In this document: one piece after another, positions 35,274 through 44,803 of the stretch | Numbering within the stretch: position 1 is the first letter of the stretch | Layout of the letters: each line of letters begins with the position of its first letter | Assembly: GCF_028464145.1 (NCBI RefSeq) | Contig: NZ_JAQPCG010000001.1 | Span: 744,001-808,000 of the forward strand | DNA: 64,000 nucleotides | Direction of reading: 5' to 3' | DNA from: Maribacter sp. PR1 | GTDB taxonomy: Bacteria; Bacteroidota; Bacteroidia; Flavobacteriales; Flavobacteriaceae | Notes under the pieces: model-generated | What the model saw: the letters and a program-made list of their open reading frames with translations, nothing else | What the model was told of the DNA's origin: nothing | The model's database searches: none | Program-made: the position numbers and the translations under genes

Positions 35274-37430
35274 TTACATAGATCTATTCAATAATATTTC
35301 CAAGATTTCAATGGCCGCCTCACTAATTTTAGTACCAGGCCCATATATTGCTGTAACACCTTTCTCGGTAAGAAAATTGTAATCCTGTTTGGGAATCACC
35401 CCACCCACAACAACAAGAATATCCTCCCGGGAATAGTTTTTAAGTTCTTCTATTACCGAGGGAACCAATGTTTTGTGACCCGCGGTTAGAGAGGAAATTC
35501 CCAGGATATGGACATCGTTTTCCACGGCTTGTTTTGCTACTTCCTTGGGTGTCTGGAACAAAGGTCCTATATCCACATCAAAACCTAAATCAGCGTAGGC
35601 AGTGGCTACGACTTTGGCTCCACGGTCATGGCCATCCTGTCCCATTTTAGCGACCATTATTCTTGGTCTTCGACCTTCCTTATCGGCCAATTGATCCCCC
35701 AATTCCCTAGCTTTTTTGAAGCTTTCATCTTCTTTAATCTCTCTCGAATACACGCCCGTTATGGTATTGTTTATTGCAGTATGCCTCCCAAAGGCGATTT
35801 CCAGTGCATTACTAATTTCGCCTAAAGTGGCTCTCGATTTTGCCGCTTCTACCGCTAAAGCTAATAAATTATCCCTTTCATTATTTTTGGTAAGTGCGTC
35901 CTTTGCAGTTTTCGTTAGAAGCGCTAGATTCTTTTGAACCTGATCTTCATTCCTACTTTCTTTAATTTTTTCCAGTAGTTGAACCTGTTGTCTCCTTACC
36001 TTCTCATTATCTACTTCCAAGATACACAGGTCGTCCTCTTGGCCCAATCTATACTTGTTTACCCCTACCAAAACATCTTTACCGCTATCAATTCTCGCTT
36101 GTTTTTTTGCTGCGGCTTCTTCAATTCTCATTTTAGGTATTCCCGCCTCTATGGCTTTTGTCATTCCCCCTAAGTCTTCTACCTCTTCCATTAGGGTCCA
36201 TGCCTTTTGAACCAATTCATGGGTAAGACGCTCCACATAATAGCTCCCTGCCCAAGGGTCAACAGTTTTGGTAATTTTGGTTTCCTCTTGAAGAAATAAC
36301 TGTGTTTCCCGAGCTATCCTCGCAGAAAAATCAGTGGGTAAAGCAATGGCTTCATCTAAGGCATTGGTATGTAAGCTTTGCGTTCCCCCAAAAACAGCTG
36401 CCATGGCCTCTATCGTCGTTCTGGCCACATTATTAAATGGATCCTGTTCGGTAAGACTCCATCCACTCGTTTGGCAGTGGGTGCGTAGCATGAGAGATTT
36501 TTGATTTTTAGGGTCAAACTCCTTTATCATTTTCGCCCATAACAGTCTTCCGGCTCTCAACTTGGCGATTTCCATAAAGTGGTTCATACCAATACCCCAA
36601 AAGAAAGATAATCGAGGTGCAAAATCATCAATTTTTAAACCCGCTGACAATCCAGTCCTTATGTATTCCAAACCATCCGCCAAGGTATACGCAAGTTCCA
36701 TCTGTGCCGGAGCACCGGCTTCATGCATATGGTATCCCGAAATACTGATGCTATTGAATTTAGGCATGTATTTACTAGTGTACTCGAAAATATCTGCCAC
36801 CAATTGCATGGAAGGATTAGGTGGATAGATATAGGTATTCCTCACCATAAACTCCTTGAGAATATCATTTTGAATGGTACCGGCCAACGATTCCATGGAC
36901 ACTCCCTGTTCCTCGGCCGCCACGATATAAAATGCCATAATGGGCAAAACCGCTCCGTTCATGGTCATGGAAACGGACATTTTATCCAAGGGAATCCCAT
37001 CGAATAAAATTTTCATATCCTCTACGGAATCAATGGCAACTCCTGCCTTGCCAACATCTCCCACTACCCTTTCATGGTCACTATCATATCCCCTGTGAGT
37101 AGGAAGGTCAAAGGCTACCGATAACCCTTTTTGCCCGCCTTCCAAGTTCCTTCTGTAAAAAGCATTACTTTCTTCTGCTGTGGAAAATCCGGCGTACTGT
37201 CTGATGGTCCAAGGTTTTTGAACATACATCGTTGAATAGGGTCCTCTTAAAAATGGAGGTATTCCTGCTGCAAAATCCAAATGCTCCAGCTCCTCTATAT
37301 CTTTTTGGGAATACACTTTTTTCAGGGAAATTCCTTCGGCGGTGGAAAAAGAGTCGGATGAGCTATGAGCCGACCTAGGGCCGCTTTTATCATTATATAG
37401 CGTCATTTGTTGTAAATCCTTTCTACTCAT
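35274..37430 (-). CDS. mutB: Methylmalonyl-CoA mutase large subunit
   Basis: A 718-residue adenosylcobalamin enzyme that interconverts succinyl-CoA and methylmalonyl-CoA. The substrate barrel carries [37 protein letters not shown] and [13 protein letters not shown]; the C-terminal B12 domain has the cobalt-binding motif [11 protein letters not shown] and the GGVIPKQDY loop. It starts 8 bp inside the end of the small-subunit gene. Length and domains are normal. It supports propionate metabolism. Confidence 0.95.
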   Translation of the reverse strand: MSRKDLQQMTLYNDKSGPRSAHSSSDSFSTAEGISLKKVYSQKDIEELEHLDFAAGIPPFLRGPYSTMYVQKPWTIRQYAGFSTAEESNAFYRRNLEGGQKGLSVAFDLPTHRGYDSDHERVVGDVGKAGVAIDSVEDMKILFDGIPLDKMSVSMTMNGAVLPIMAFYIVAAEEQGVSMESLAGTIQNDILKEFMVRNTYIYPPNPSMQLVADIFEYTSKYMPKFNSISISGYHMHEAGAPAQMELAYTLADGLEYIRTGLSAGLKIDDFAPRLSFFWGIGMNHFMEIAKLRAGRLLWAKMIKEFDPKNQKSLMLRTHCQTSGWSLTEQDPFNNVARTTIEAMAAVFGGTQSLHTNALDEAIALPTDFSARIARETQLFLQEETKITKTVDPWAGSYYVERLTHELVQKAWTLMEEVEDLGGMTKAIEAGIPKMRIEEAAAKKQARIDSGKDVLVGVNKYRLGQEDDLCILEVDNEKVRRQQVQLLEKIKESRNEDQVQKNLALLTKTAKDALTKNNERDNLLALAVEAAKSRATLGEISNALEIAFGRHTAINNTITGVYSREIKEDESFKKARELGDQLADKEGRRPRIMVAKMGQDGHDRGAKVVATAYADLGFDVDIGPLFQTPKEVAKQAVENDVHILGISSLTAGHKTLVPSVIEELKNYSREDILVVVGGVIPKQDYNFLTEKGVTAIYGPGTKISEAAIEILEILLNRSM

Positions 37431-38808
37431 CTTCCAATCTTTTTTGCTCCAAAACTTCGGCTAACCTAGACTCAATAATGGGTTCAATCAGTGTCTTTCT
37501 TGGTCGATTTTTTACAAATGGATATAATTCCAGTTCATGCTTCATGACATCCGATGGGTTTTTGTAGTTGTTGGTACCGACCAGTACCTCATCACCATGA
37601 TTGAATTGTTCCTGTTGCCTCTCAGCAGACTCTTTTATTTTTTTCTGTATGGTATGATTCTTCAACAGCTTTAAGAAACCACCCTTTTTCTCAATATCCT
37701 TAAATAAAACCAATGCCTTATCAGCCATTTGTTGGGTTAAAGATTCCATATAATAAGCACCGTCAGCCGCATTGGAGACTTTATCAAAGTAGGCTTCTTC
37801 CTTTAAGATCAATAACTGATTTAAAGCGATACGACTAGAAAAATCATTGTCCTTATGGTAAATTGTATCATAGGGTTGGTTTAGTATAACATTAGCGCCC
37901 CCTAGAATTCCCGACATGTACTCTGTCGATGTGCGAACCATATTCATGTTATAATCGTAAAGGGTTTTGTTCCTATGAGATGGTTCGGCTACTATTAGAC
38001 ACTCAATTTTTAATCCATATTCCTTCATTAATGAATTCCAAAGAATTCTAAGGGCCTTTATTTTCGCTATTTCAAAAAAATAATTTCCTCCCAAGGCTAC
38101 CTTAAAGGTAACATTCCTTAGCCTGCTAAGTGTTTCGCGTTCACTGAGATGATTTATGTATTCATGGGCATGCCCCAACCCAAAGCCCAATTGTTGAACG
38201 ATATCCGCTCCAGCATTCTCGTACAAAGTAGTGTCTACAGATATTATTTGGTTAAAATTGGATTTTAAAGATTCTTCGAGTAATTGATGGTCTTTCTTCA
38301 AGTTATAATACCAATTTCCATTCCGTGCCAAATTCCCAATGATATCAATATTCAAATAAATATTTGAATTTCGACCTTGAACGAGTTTGATTAGAGCCGA
38401 AAGGTCATTTGTGGGTAAAAAATTGAATTGGAATGAAATTGGAACAACTTCCAAATCGATATCTTTCAAAAGAATTTCAAAATTGATTTCTTCTTTAGGG
38501 ACGATAAAATATAGCGTTTCGACCCCTTTATTTAAGAAATTATGAGCCCTTTTATTGGCCTTTTCTGAATTTCCGGCAAATATGGATTGTCCTATCCGCC
38601 AATCGGCCACTGCTCCGGCAACAGGCGTGAGATTTTCTAAATCTTCATTGTGATAAAAAGGCTTTACATGGATACCCTCACGGGACTCCCAAACCAGTTT
38701 CTCATTGTAGTCCAATCCCTTTAAATCGTACTGAATCTTTTGTTTCCAAGCCTTGGAAGAAACAGGAGGAAATTCATCAAAAAGAAGTTTGCCTTTTTTT
38801 TCTGACAT
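37423..38808 (-). CDS. mutA: Methylmalonyl-CoA mutase small subunit
   Basis: A 461-residue non-catalytic partner of MutB, related to its barrel domain but without a B12-binding domain. Shared features are [23 protein letters not shown] N-terminus, [14 protein letters not shown] and a mutase-like [18 protein letters not shown] segment. It forms the heterodimer typical of Bacteroidota and Propionibacterium. Overlap with mutB by 8 bp indicates translational coupling. Operon upstream boundary is the 75-bp gap to the LytTR gene. Confidence 0.93.
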   Translation of the reverse strand: MSEKKGKLLFDEFPPVSSKAWKQKIQYDLKGLDYNEKLVWESREGIHVKPFYHNEDLENLTPVAGAVADWRIGQSIFAGNSEKANKRAHNFLNKGVETLYFIVPKEEINFEILLKDIDLEVVPISFQFNFLPTNDLSALIKLVQGRNSNIYLNIDIIGNLARNGNWYYNLKKDHQLLEESLKSNFNQIISVDTTLYENAGADIVQQLGFGLGHAHEYINHLSERETLSRLRNVTFKVALGGNYFFEIAKIKALRILWNSLMKEYGLKIECLIVAEPSHRNKTLYDYNMNMVRTSTEYMSGILGGANVILNQPYDTIYHKDNDFSSRIALNQLLILKEEAYFDKVSNAADGAYYMESLTQQMADKALVLFKDIEKKGGFLKLLKNHTIQKKIKESAERQQEQFNHGDEVLVGTNNYKNPSDVMKHELELYPFVKNRPRKTLIEPIIESRLAEVLEQKRLEDE

Positions 38809-38883
38809 TAATTAATTGTATCTAAATAGTCCTTTCCCAAAGATACAATAAGAATAAAGTATTATATATCGGGTTAATTATAG

Positions 38884-39645
38884 TTAGGAATTCACCCAAT
38901 TTTTAAAGGGGGTGGCCTTCGCTTTACTCACCACAATTTTTTCATCGCACGCAGGGCTAAGCGTTACGATAAGTTTTCCATTGAAGTAGAACTTGATGCT
39001 TTCCAACGCATCTTTCCGTACTATGAATTGTCTATTGACCCTATGGAAAATAGAAGGATCCAATTCTTCTTCTATTTCCTCCAGTTTCTGGTCCATAACA
39101 TAGGGTTGGTTATCTACCGTTATCCCCTTGACCACCCCAGTATCTATTTTAAAGTAGGCGATATTCCGAGTTTTTAGAGGAATTAATTCATCACGGTGAC
39201 TGACTAAAAAAGTTTCCCTATACTTTTTTTTGCTATCCCCTATAAGACTTAATAAACCCTCAATTTGTTGTTGATCAATACCTTTTTCAGGGGTCCGGTT
39301 CTTAAATTTATTGATTGCCTCATTGAGTTCATCTTCATCAATTGGCTTTAATAGGTAATCTATACTATTTACCTTAAAAGCTTTTAAGGCGTATTGGTCA
39401 TAGGCCGTGGTAAAAATAATAGGGGTATTCACTTCTACTTTCTCAAAAATTTCAAAGGAAAGTCCATCCGCCAAATGGATATCCATGAATATCAAGGTAG
39501 CATCATAAGGCATAGCAAAAAACTCCAAAGCGTCCTTTACGGATTCCAGCACCTTTTCAACCTCAATATCATTATCAATGGATTGAAGTAGATAAGCTAG
39601 GTTTTCGCTAGCTGCCAATTCGTCCTCTACAATGATTACTTTCAT
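38884..39645 (-). CDS. LytTR-type response regulator
   Basis: A 253-residue regulator: receiver domain (1-125) with phosphoacceptor Asp55 in IFMDIHLADG and the acidic pocket VEDE, and a C-terminal LytTR DNA-binding domain (about 150-253; LVSHRDELIPLKTRNIAYF, HRVNRQFIVRKDALE). LytTR proteins usually bind pairs of direct repeats 21 bp apart. It overlaps the kinase gene by 4 bp (ATGA). Three repeats with that spacing lie upstream of the next gene, at 41280-41331, a likely target. Confidence 0.92.
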   Translation of the reverse strand: MKVIIVEDELAASENLAYLLQSIDNDIEVEKVLESVKDALEFFAMPYDATLIFMDIHLADGLSFEIFEKVEVNTPIIFTTAYDQYALKAFKVNSIDYLLKPIDEDELNEAINKFKNRTPEKGIDQQQIEGLLSLIGDSKKKYRETFLVSHRDELIPLKTRNIAYFKIDTGVVKGITVDNQPYVMDQKLEEIEEELDPSIFHRVNRQFIVRKDALESIKFYFNGKLIVTLSPACDEKIVVSKAKATPFKNWVNS

Positions 39646-40688
39646 GGTTCTTTGGTTAATGGAAGTTCCACACTAAACGTGTCGTTATCCGTACGGATGG
39701 TAAGTTGCTGTTTTAAAAGTAATTCGTACCTTTTTTTCAAGTTTGCCAACCCATTTTTGGTCCCTTCCGCCAAATTGGTCCTTGGCCTTATCTTATTTTC
39801 TACAAATAAGGATCCATTGTTTTGAAATATATTGACATATAAGGGATGAGATGCGGATATCTCGTTATGTTTTACCGCATTTTCAACCAAAAGCTGCAAG
39901 GCCAAGGGAGGTACTTTTTCATCTAAATAGTTGTCCCCTATTTCTATGTTTAGGTTAAATCTATCTCTATATCGTGTTTCAATGAGATAGGCATAGCTTT
40001 GCAAAAATTTTAATTCTTCCTTAAGGGTGACCATGTCGGAATCTCCACTTTGCAAAATATACCTGTACATATGGGATAGTTTGTTCACAAATTGTGTCGC
40101 GGGTTTGTTCTCCCTGATTAGGGAAGTGAGTGAATTTAAGGAATTGAACAAAAAATGGGGGTCAATCTGATTTTTTAATGCGGCAAGTTCATTCTGTAAA
40201 TTTTGCTGTTTCAACCTTTCGTTCTCCAATTTACTTTCTTGTTGGTCTATCTGAAGTCGTAATACCCGTGAAATAAAAAAAAGCACTACCATTAACACGG
40301 TATAGTTAAAATTGCTGAAACCGCGAGTCCTTTCACTTACTTCCTCACCGGTGACCCATGGAAACAAGAAGTTGAAAATAGCCAAGAATACTAGGAGAAT
40401 AAGAATATTCGTCAGAATTAAAATAATTGTCCTAACTGAAGTGGAACCATTAAATCTTAAATAGGCCAAATTGGTATTTAACTGTAGTACAATCCAAGAA
40501 AATAAAGCGAAAAAAACGTAGCGATAAGTGAAGTCTATTACCAAATCACCGGAAAGATCCATATTACCATCGCTGAACAGATTGTATAGGTAAATAGACC
40601 TAGGTAGTGATATTAAAAGTGCCAACAAAAGGGATACCTTAATTATCTGGCCGTTTTTTACGGGTTTATACATGGTGGCGATATACAT
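39642..40688 (-). CDS. LytS-type sensor histidine kinase
   Basis: A 348-residue HisKA_LytS (PF06580) kinase with about four N-terminal membrane helices (18-36, 55-72, 86-110 and 127-142), a short coiled coil, the phosphoacceptor His178 in QIDPHFLFNSLNSL and an ATPase part (LLVENAVKHNE, then GLANLKKRYELL). No extracellular sensor domain is visible beyond the membrane helices, so it probably senses something within or at the membrane. Coupled to the response regulator by a 4-bp overlap. Confidence 0.92.
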   Translation of the reverse strand: MYIATMYKPVKNGQIIKVSLLLALLISLPRSIYLYNLFSDGNMDLSGDLVIDFTYRYVFFALFSWIVLQLNTNLAYLRFNGSTSVRTIILILTNILILLVFLAIFNFLFPWVTGEEVSERTRGFSNFNYTVLMVVLFFISRVLRLQIDQQESKLENERLKQQNLQNELAALKNQIDPHFLFNSLNSLTSLIRENKPATQFVNKLSHMYRYILQSGDSDMVTLKEELKFLQSYAYLIETRYRDRFNLNIEIGDNYLDEKVPPLALQLLVENAVKHNEISASHPLYVNIFQNNGSLFVENKIRPRTNLAEGTKNGLANLKKRYELLLKQQLTIRTDNDTFSVELPLTKEP

Positions 40689-40812
40689 AATGGTGTGGTT
40701 TCAAATTTACATCAATTTTGGTTGGTCAGGTGAATGCAATGGCTATGAAGGAGAATAGGCCTCCAAATTAATGAAGACCTATAGAAGGTGTTAACTAACA
40801 ACAATCAACCAC

Positions 40813-41190
40813 CTATTTTGAATAAGCATCAAAATTTTCCGGAAGATATTGGGTAACATCAAAATCCAACACCACTTCTTCCTCATCTTCCAACACTACA
40901 ATTTCATTAGCATCGAGTTCCATACCTTCGTAAGCATTGAAACCAAGCGGAAGATAATCGGCAGCATTAAAACCTAAATCCACTTCTACTTCCTCTTCAA
41001 AAAGTACTATTTCTTTAGCGTCCAAATTAGCAGATGCCATTTCCATTTTAAGACCTTCCGCAAAAGGATTAAAGGAAACTTTTGGTTTATGTGAATTGTT
41101 ATCCATATCTGAACAATAATGATTTGCCGTTGAAGAGATCAATAGTACTCCCAAGATTCCGATACCTAATAATGCACTTAATTTTTTCAT
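40813..41190 (-). CDS. Small exported protein with an internal tandem repeat
   Basis: A 125-residue protein with a signal peptide (1-22) and two copies of a 32-residue unit at 56-87 and 92-123. Both run LDA(K/N)EIV, an acidic middle, then YLP, two residues, F(N/D)AY, with 18 of 32 identical positions and no gap. The repeat is acidic and beta-like. I do not know a function. It lies upstream of the kinase-regulator pair on the same strand, 124 bp away, and has its own promoter features: a -7 box at 41238-41245 and the 21-bp repeats. It may be the regulated target. Confidence 0.75.
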   Translation of the reverse strand: MKKLSALLGIGILGVLLISSTANHYCSDMDNNSHKPKVSFNPFAEGLKMEMASANLDAKEIVLFEEEVEVDLGFNAADYLPLGFNAYEGMELDANEIVVLEDEEEVVLDFDVTQYLPENFDAYSK

Positions 41191-41237
41191 GATATTTATT
41201 TTTAAATTCTTAATTGTTTTATGATTAAAATACAGGA

Positions 41238-41245
41238 CAAATGTA
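41238..41245 (-). promoter_or_regulatory. -7 box for the small repeat protein
   Basis: The minus strand reads TACATTTG, an exact match to TAnnTTTG, 48 bp before the start codon at 41190. No TTTG-type -33 box is visible at the usual distance (about 41264-41270), which fits a promoter that needs an activator. Confidence 0.65.
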
Positions 41246-41279
41246 ATATTGAAGGTCTGTTCTCTGTAGACTTTCTAAG

Positions 41280-41331
41280 TGAAGTGACTGAAAATCAAAC
41301 TGAAGCGACTTCATTGCAAGATGAAGCGAAA
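41280..41331. promoter_or_regulatory. Three direct repeats at exact 21-bp intervals, candidate LytTR sites
   Basis: TGAAGTGACT (41280-41289), TGAAGCGACT (41301-41310) and TGAAGCGAAA (41322-41331) start exactly 21 bp apart. LytTR regulators such as AgrA and ComE bind 9-10 bp direct repeats separated by 11-12 bp, that is, this period. They lie 35-93 bp upstream of the -7 box on the minus strand. The rest of the 354-bp spacer (41191-41544) holds no gene that I can see. Confidence 0.7.
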
Positions 41332-41544
41332 CCAAATTTTTAAGTGGTAGTGATTATTTAAAATTTGGCCCCTGATGGGATTACGAAAGAAACCAATAAA
41401 ATGAAAAAACCTACTACAAAATCCGGTTAGAATTTTATAGTAGGTGAAGTAAATTATACGAAGCTTCGATGTAGTTATGAACTAGGGTTTGGAAATACCC
41501 CAAAATCCAAATTAAAGATCAAAACTTCGTTAATTGACCTGACC

Positions 41545-43092
41545 TTATATCGTTTTTTTAGTAAATTCTCCGTCTACAAGTCTCCATACGTCCAAGGGAT
41601 TGTTATTTTTAAGGACATCTGGCAGTAAATTTTGCGGATAATCTTGATAACAAACAGGGCGAACAAACCTTTTTATAGCATTGGTACCAACAGATGTTGA
41701 ACTCGGTGCCGTGGTAGCCGGGAAAGGGCCTCCATGTACCATGGAGTGACAAACTTCCACTCCAGTAGGATAACCGTTTACCAAGACGCGACCCACTTTT
41801 TGTTCCAATATCTCAAAAAGCTCAGCGTACTCCTTCAAATCTTCATCCGTACCATGTACTGTGGCTGTAAGGTGACCATCCAACTCCCTTGCTGCTTTTA
41901 GAATTTCTTCTTTAGTTGAAGCTTCTACCAAAAGGGAAGAAGGGCCGAAATTTTCTTCGGACAATTTATTGTTTTGAAGAAAGGCATCTATAGTGGTTTT
42001 AAAAACCTTGGACTTTACCCCAATCTGGTCACTTGGTTTTTTACCTTCTCCCAGTAGACTTAATTTTTCATTTTTGGCAAATTCCTCCAAACCACTATTA
42101 TAAGCGGATTGTATTCCGGAAGTCAGCATAATGGCAGGTTCAGTACTATTGATTTGTTCCGAAAGTTCCTTCATAAAAACTTCCGAATTTTCACTCTTTG
42201 AAAAAAAGCTTAGTCCTGGGTTTGTACAAAATTGACCAACACCCATATTTAGGGAATTAGCGTATCCTTGTGCCAATTGTTCTGCCTTTTCTTCCAAGGC
42301 ACCCGGTAAAATAAACATGGGATTAGTGCTTCCCATTTCCGAAAAAACAGGAATTGGGACCGGACGTGAATTGGCATAATTGAAAATGGCCATACCTCCA
42401 TTATAGGAACCTGTAAAACCGACCGCTTTTATATCTTCATGTTTTACAAGGTGCTCACCAACTTTTATAGAGGTACCTTGAACCAATGAGAATACTCCTT
42501 CGGGCAGTCCCATTTTCTTTATCGCATTCTGGATGGCCCCATAAATCATTTCCGTAGTTCCTGGATGAGCAGGATGTCCCTTATATACTACTGGACATCC
42601 GGCAGCCAAAGCAGATGCCGTATCACCACCGGCCGTGGAAAAGGCCAACGGAAAATTACTGGCCCCGAAAACGGCTACCGGACCCAATGGAATTGACATA
42701 TGTCGTATATCTGATTTTGGAAGAGGTTCCCTTTTAGGTTGGGCCAAATCTATTCTTGCATCTACCCAAGAACCTTCCCTTACCACATTCGCAAATAACT
42801 TTAATTGATTCATGGTTCTTCCACGTTCTCCGGTAAGTCGTCCTAAAGGCAGTGCTGTTTCCAAGTGGCAACGCTCTAATAATGCGTCTCCCAACGCATT
42901 AATTTCAATAGCTATTTGTTCCAGAAACTTGGCTTTCGTCTCGTTATCAATTTTTCTATACGTTTGAAAAGCACTGGCCGCATTCTTTGCCGCTATATCT
43001 ACATCTTGATCCGTAGAATTCTTGAATTCCCCGCGCAAAGTCTCACCTGTTGCTGGATTTATTGCTTGGTAGTAGTTTTTTTCGCTGCTCAT
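41545..43092 (-). CDS. NADP+-type aldehyde dehydrogenase (2,5-dioxovalerate/ketoglutarate-semialdehyde dehydrogenase-like)
   Basis: A 515-residue ALDH of the subfamily that oxidises 2,5-dioxopentanoate to 2-oxoglutarate in uronate and pentose oxidation. Visible: AVFGASNFPLAFSTAGGDTA (active-site region), the general base Glu in FSEMGSTNPMF and the nucleophile Cys in GVGQFCTNPG. The start is set at 43092 (MSSEKNYYQ); an upstream in-frame extension would overlap the uxaA gene. Last gene of the uronate operon, so a role in aldehyde disposal from hexuronates or alternative pathways is likely. Confidence 0.85.
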   Translation of the reverse strand: MSSEKNYYQAINPATGETLRGEFKNSTDQDVDIAAKNAASAFQTYRKIDNETKAKFLEQIAIEINALGDALLERCHLETALPLGRLTGERGRTMNQLKLFANVVREGSWVDARIDLAQPKREPLPKSDIRHMSIPLGPVAVFGASNFPLAFSTAGGDTASALAAGCPVVYKGHPAHPGTTEMIYGAIQNAIKKMGLPEGVFSLVQGTSIKVGEHLVKHEDIKAVGFTGSYNGGMAIFNYANSRPVPIPVFSEMGSTNPMFILPGALEEKAEQLAQGYANSLNMGVGQFCTNPGLSFFSKSENSEVFMKELSEQINSTEPAIMLTSGIQSAYNSGLEEFAKNEKLSLLGEGKKPSDQIGVKSKVFKTTIDAFLQNNKLSEENFGPSSLLVEASTKEEILKAARELDGHLTATVHGTDEDLKEYAELFEILEQKVGRVLVNGYPTGVEVCHSMVHGGPFPATTAPSSTSVGTNAIKRFVRPVCYQDYPQNLLPDVLKNNNPLDVWRLVDGEFTKKTI

Positions 43093-43186
43093 TGTATTTG
43101 CTTTTTCTGGTAAAATTTTTATGTACCTTAAAATTACGGAATGTAGTAAAGTTAACCTCGATTTTAAACAACTATTTAGTCCTTTT

Positions 43187-44803
43187 TCAAAGGGAAACGC
43201 CGCGCTTCCAAGGAATAAAATCATCTTGTCCCAATTGGTCCGCCTTAGCAATTATTTCACCACTGGCCACCTTGATTACATTCTCCAAAATTACTTCGCC
43301 CATTTCCTCAATGGTTCTTTCTCCCCTAATAACCGCTCCGGTATCAATATCAATAATATCTGGCATTCGTTTGGCCAATTCCGTATTGGAGGACACCTTG
43401 AGTACAGGAGCTATAGGGTTTCCGGTTGGTGTTCCCAGACCTGTAGTAAAAACAACTACATTAGCCCCTGAGCCCACCATACCCGTTGTGCTTTCCACAT
43501 CATTTCCAGGTGTACAAAGCAAGTTCAGACCAGGTTTGACCACATATTCCCCATAATCCAAAATAGCTTGAATGGGTGAAGTTCCTCCTTTTTTTGCCGC
43601 TCCCGCGGATTTCATCGCATCGGTAATTAGTCCGTCCTTAATATTTCCAGGGGATGGATTCATGTCAAACCCCGAACCCACTTGTTCTGCCGAAGCCTCA
43701 TAATCTTTCATCAACTGAATAAAACGTGAGGCATCCTCATCTTTCACGCATCGGTTTACCAATTCTTGTTCCACACCACAGAGTTCTGGAAATTCCGATA
43801 GAATGGGTGAACCTCCTAACGCTGCCAAAATATCCGAGGCATACCCTAAGGCCGGATTTGCAGAAATCCCTGAAAACCCATCGGAGCCGCCACATTCCAA
43901 TCCCATTTTTAGTTTAGAAAGCGGTGCAGGTTCTCTTTGAATCTTATTTGCTTCTTTTATTCCCTCAAAGGATTCTTTAATGATGGTATTCAACATTCCC
44001 TCTATTGTTCCCATCTGTTGCTGTTCATAGACGAGCACCGGTTTTTGGAGATTGGAATCCAATGTATCCAATGCTTCCTTTAGAAGGTTAATCTGTAAAT
44101 TTTGACAACCCAAACTTAGCACGGTAGCACCTGCTACGTTCGGATTTTTAACATAGCCTGCCAATAATTTTGCCAAAGTTTGTGAATCTTGACGTATACC
44201 ACCACAGCCCCCCTGATGGGTAATGAATTTGACCTCTATATTTTCAAAGGTTCTTTGGGTATTTTCCGAATTATCATCGTTAAAACCTATATCGTTTCCA
44301 TGGATTAGGTTACGTAATAATTGTCGCTGCTTACTTATCTTCCCTATAGCCAATTCCTTTTCGAAAGCTTCCTTTAAAATTTCGATATTTCTATTTTCAC
44401 AGAAAACCAACGGAAAAAACAACCAAACGTTTTGAGTGCCGACTTGCCCATCAGGTCGGTGATACCCCATAAATGTTCTGTCTTTCCATTTGGAAACATC
44501 CGGCGGGTTCCAGGAAAAGGTCTGAGTTTTCGCTTTTACAATAGCACTCTGATGCTTAACGTTTTCCGTGGTTAAAAGCCCTCCTTTATCAATTGTACTG
44601 GTCGCCTTACCTACTAAAACACCGTACATTATTATTTTATCCCCTTCCATTAAACTTTCCAGAGCTATTTTATGCTTTGCTCTGGTATCCGAAAGCGTTA
44701 CGATGTCCTCACCCTCAAAACGAATCTTTTCCCCTTTCGATAAATCCACAAGGGCAATCCCTACGTTATCCGTTTCCTGAACTTTTATCAATCTACGTTG
44801 CAT
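43187..44803 (-). CDS. uxaA: Altronate dehydratase
   Basis: A 538-residue UxaA-type enzyme that dehydrates D-altronate to 2-keto-3-deoxygluconate. The N-terminal SAF-like domain (1-100; DTRAKHKIALESLMEGDKII) precedes the catalytic part with GYHRPDGQVGTQNVWLFFP, THQGGCGGIRQDSQTLAK, ALGYASDILAALGGSPILSE and the Fe-S or metal site in GGSDGFSGISANPA. Its start overlaps the uxaB stop by 11 bp. Confidence 0.92.
   Translation of the reverse strand: MQRRLIKVQETDNVGIALVDLSKGEKIRFEGEDIVTLSDTRAKHKIALESLMEGDKIIMYGVLVGKATSTIDKGGLLTTENVKHQSAIVKAKTQTFSWNPPDVSKWKDRTFMGYHRPDGQVGTQNVWLFFPLVFCENRNIEILKEAFEKELAIGKISKQRQLLRNLIHGNDIGFNDDNSENTQRTFENIEVKFITHQGGCGGIRQDSQTLAKLLAGYVKNPNVAGATVLSLGCQNLQINLLKEALDTLDSNLQKPVLVYEQQQMGTIEGMLNTIIKESFEGIKEANKIQREPAPLSKLKMGLECGGSDGFSGISANPALGYASDILAALGGSPILSEFPELCGVEQELVNRCVKDEDASRFIQLMKDYEASAEQVGSGFDMNPSPGNIKDGLITDAMKSAGAAKKGGTSPIQAILDYGEYVVKPGLNLLCTPGNDVESTTGMVGSGANVVVFTTGLGTPTGNPIAPVLKVSSNTELAKRMPDIIDIDTGAVIRGERTIEEMGEVILENVIKVASGEIIAKADQLGQDDFIPWKRGVSL

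Noticed and set aside
41191..41544. An extra small gene before the repeat protein
   Set aside because: Short frames only; the region is better explained by the promoter and 21-bp repeats.
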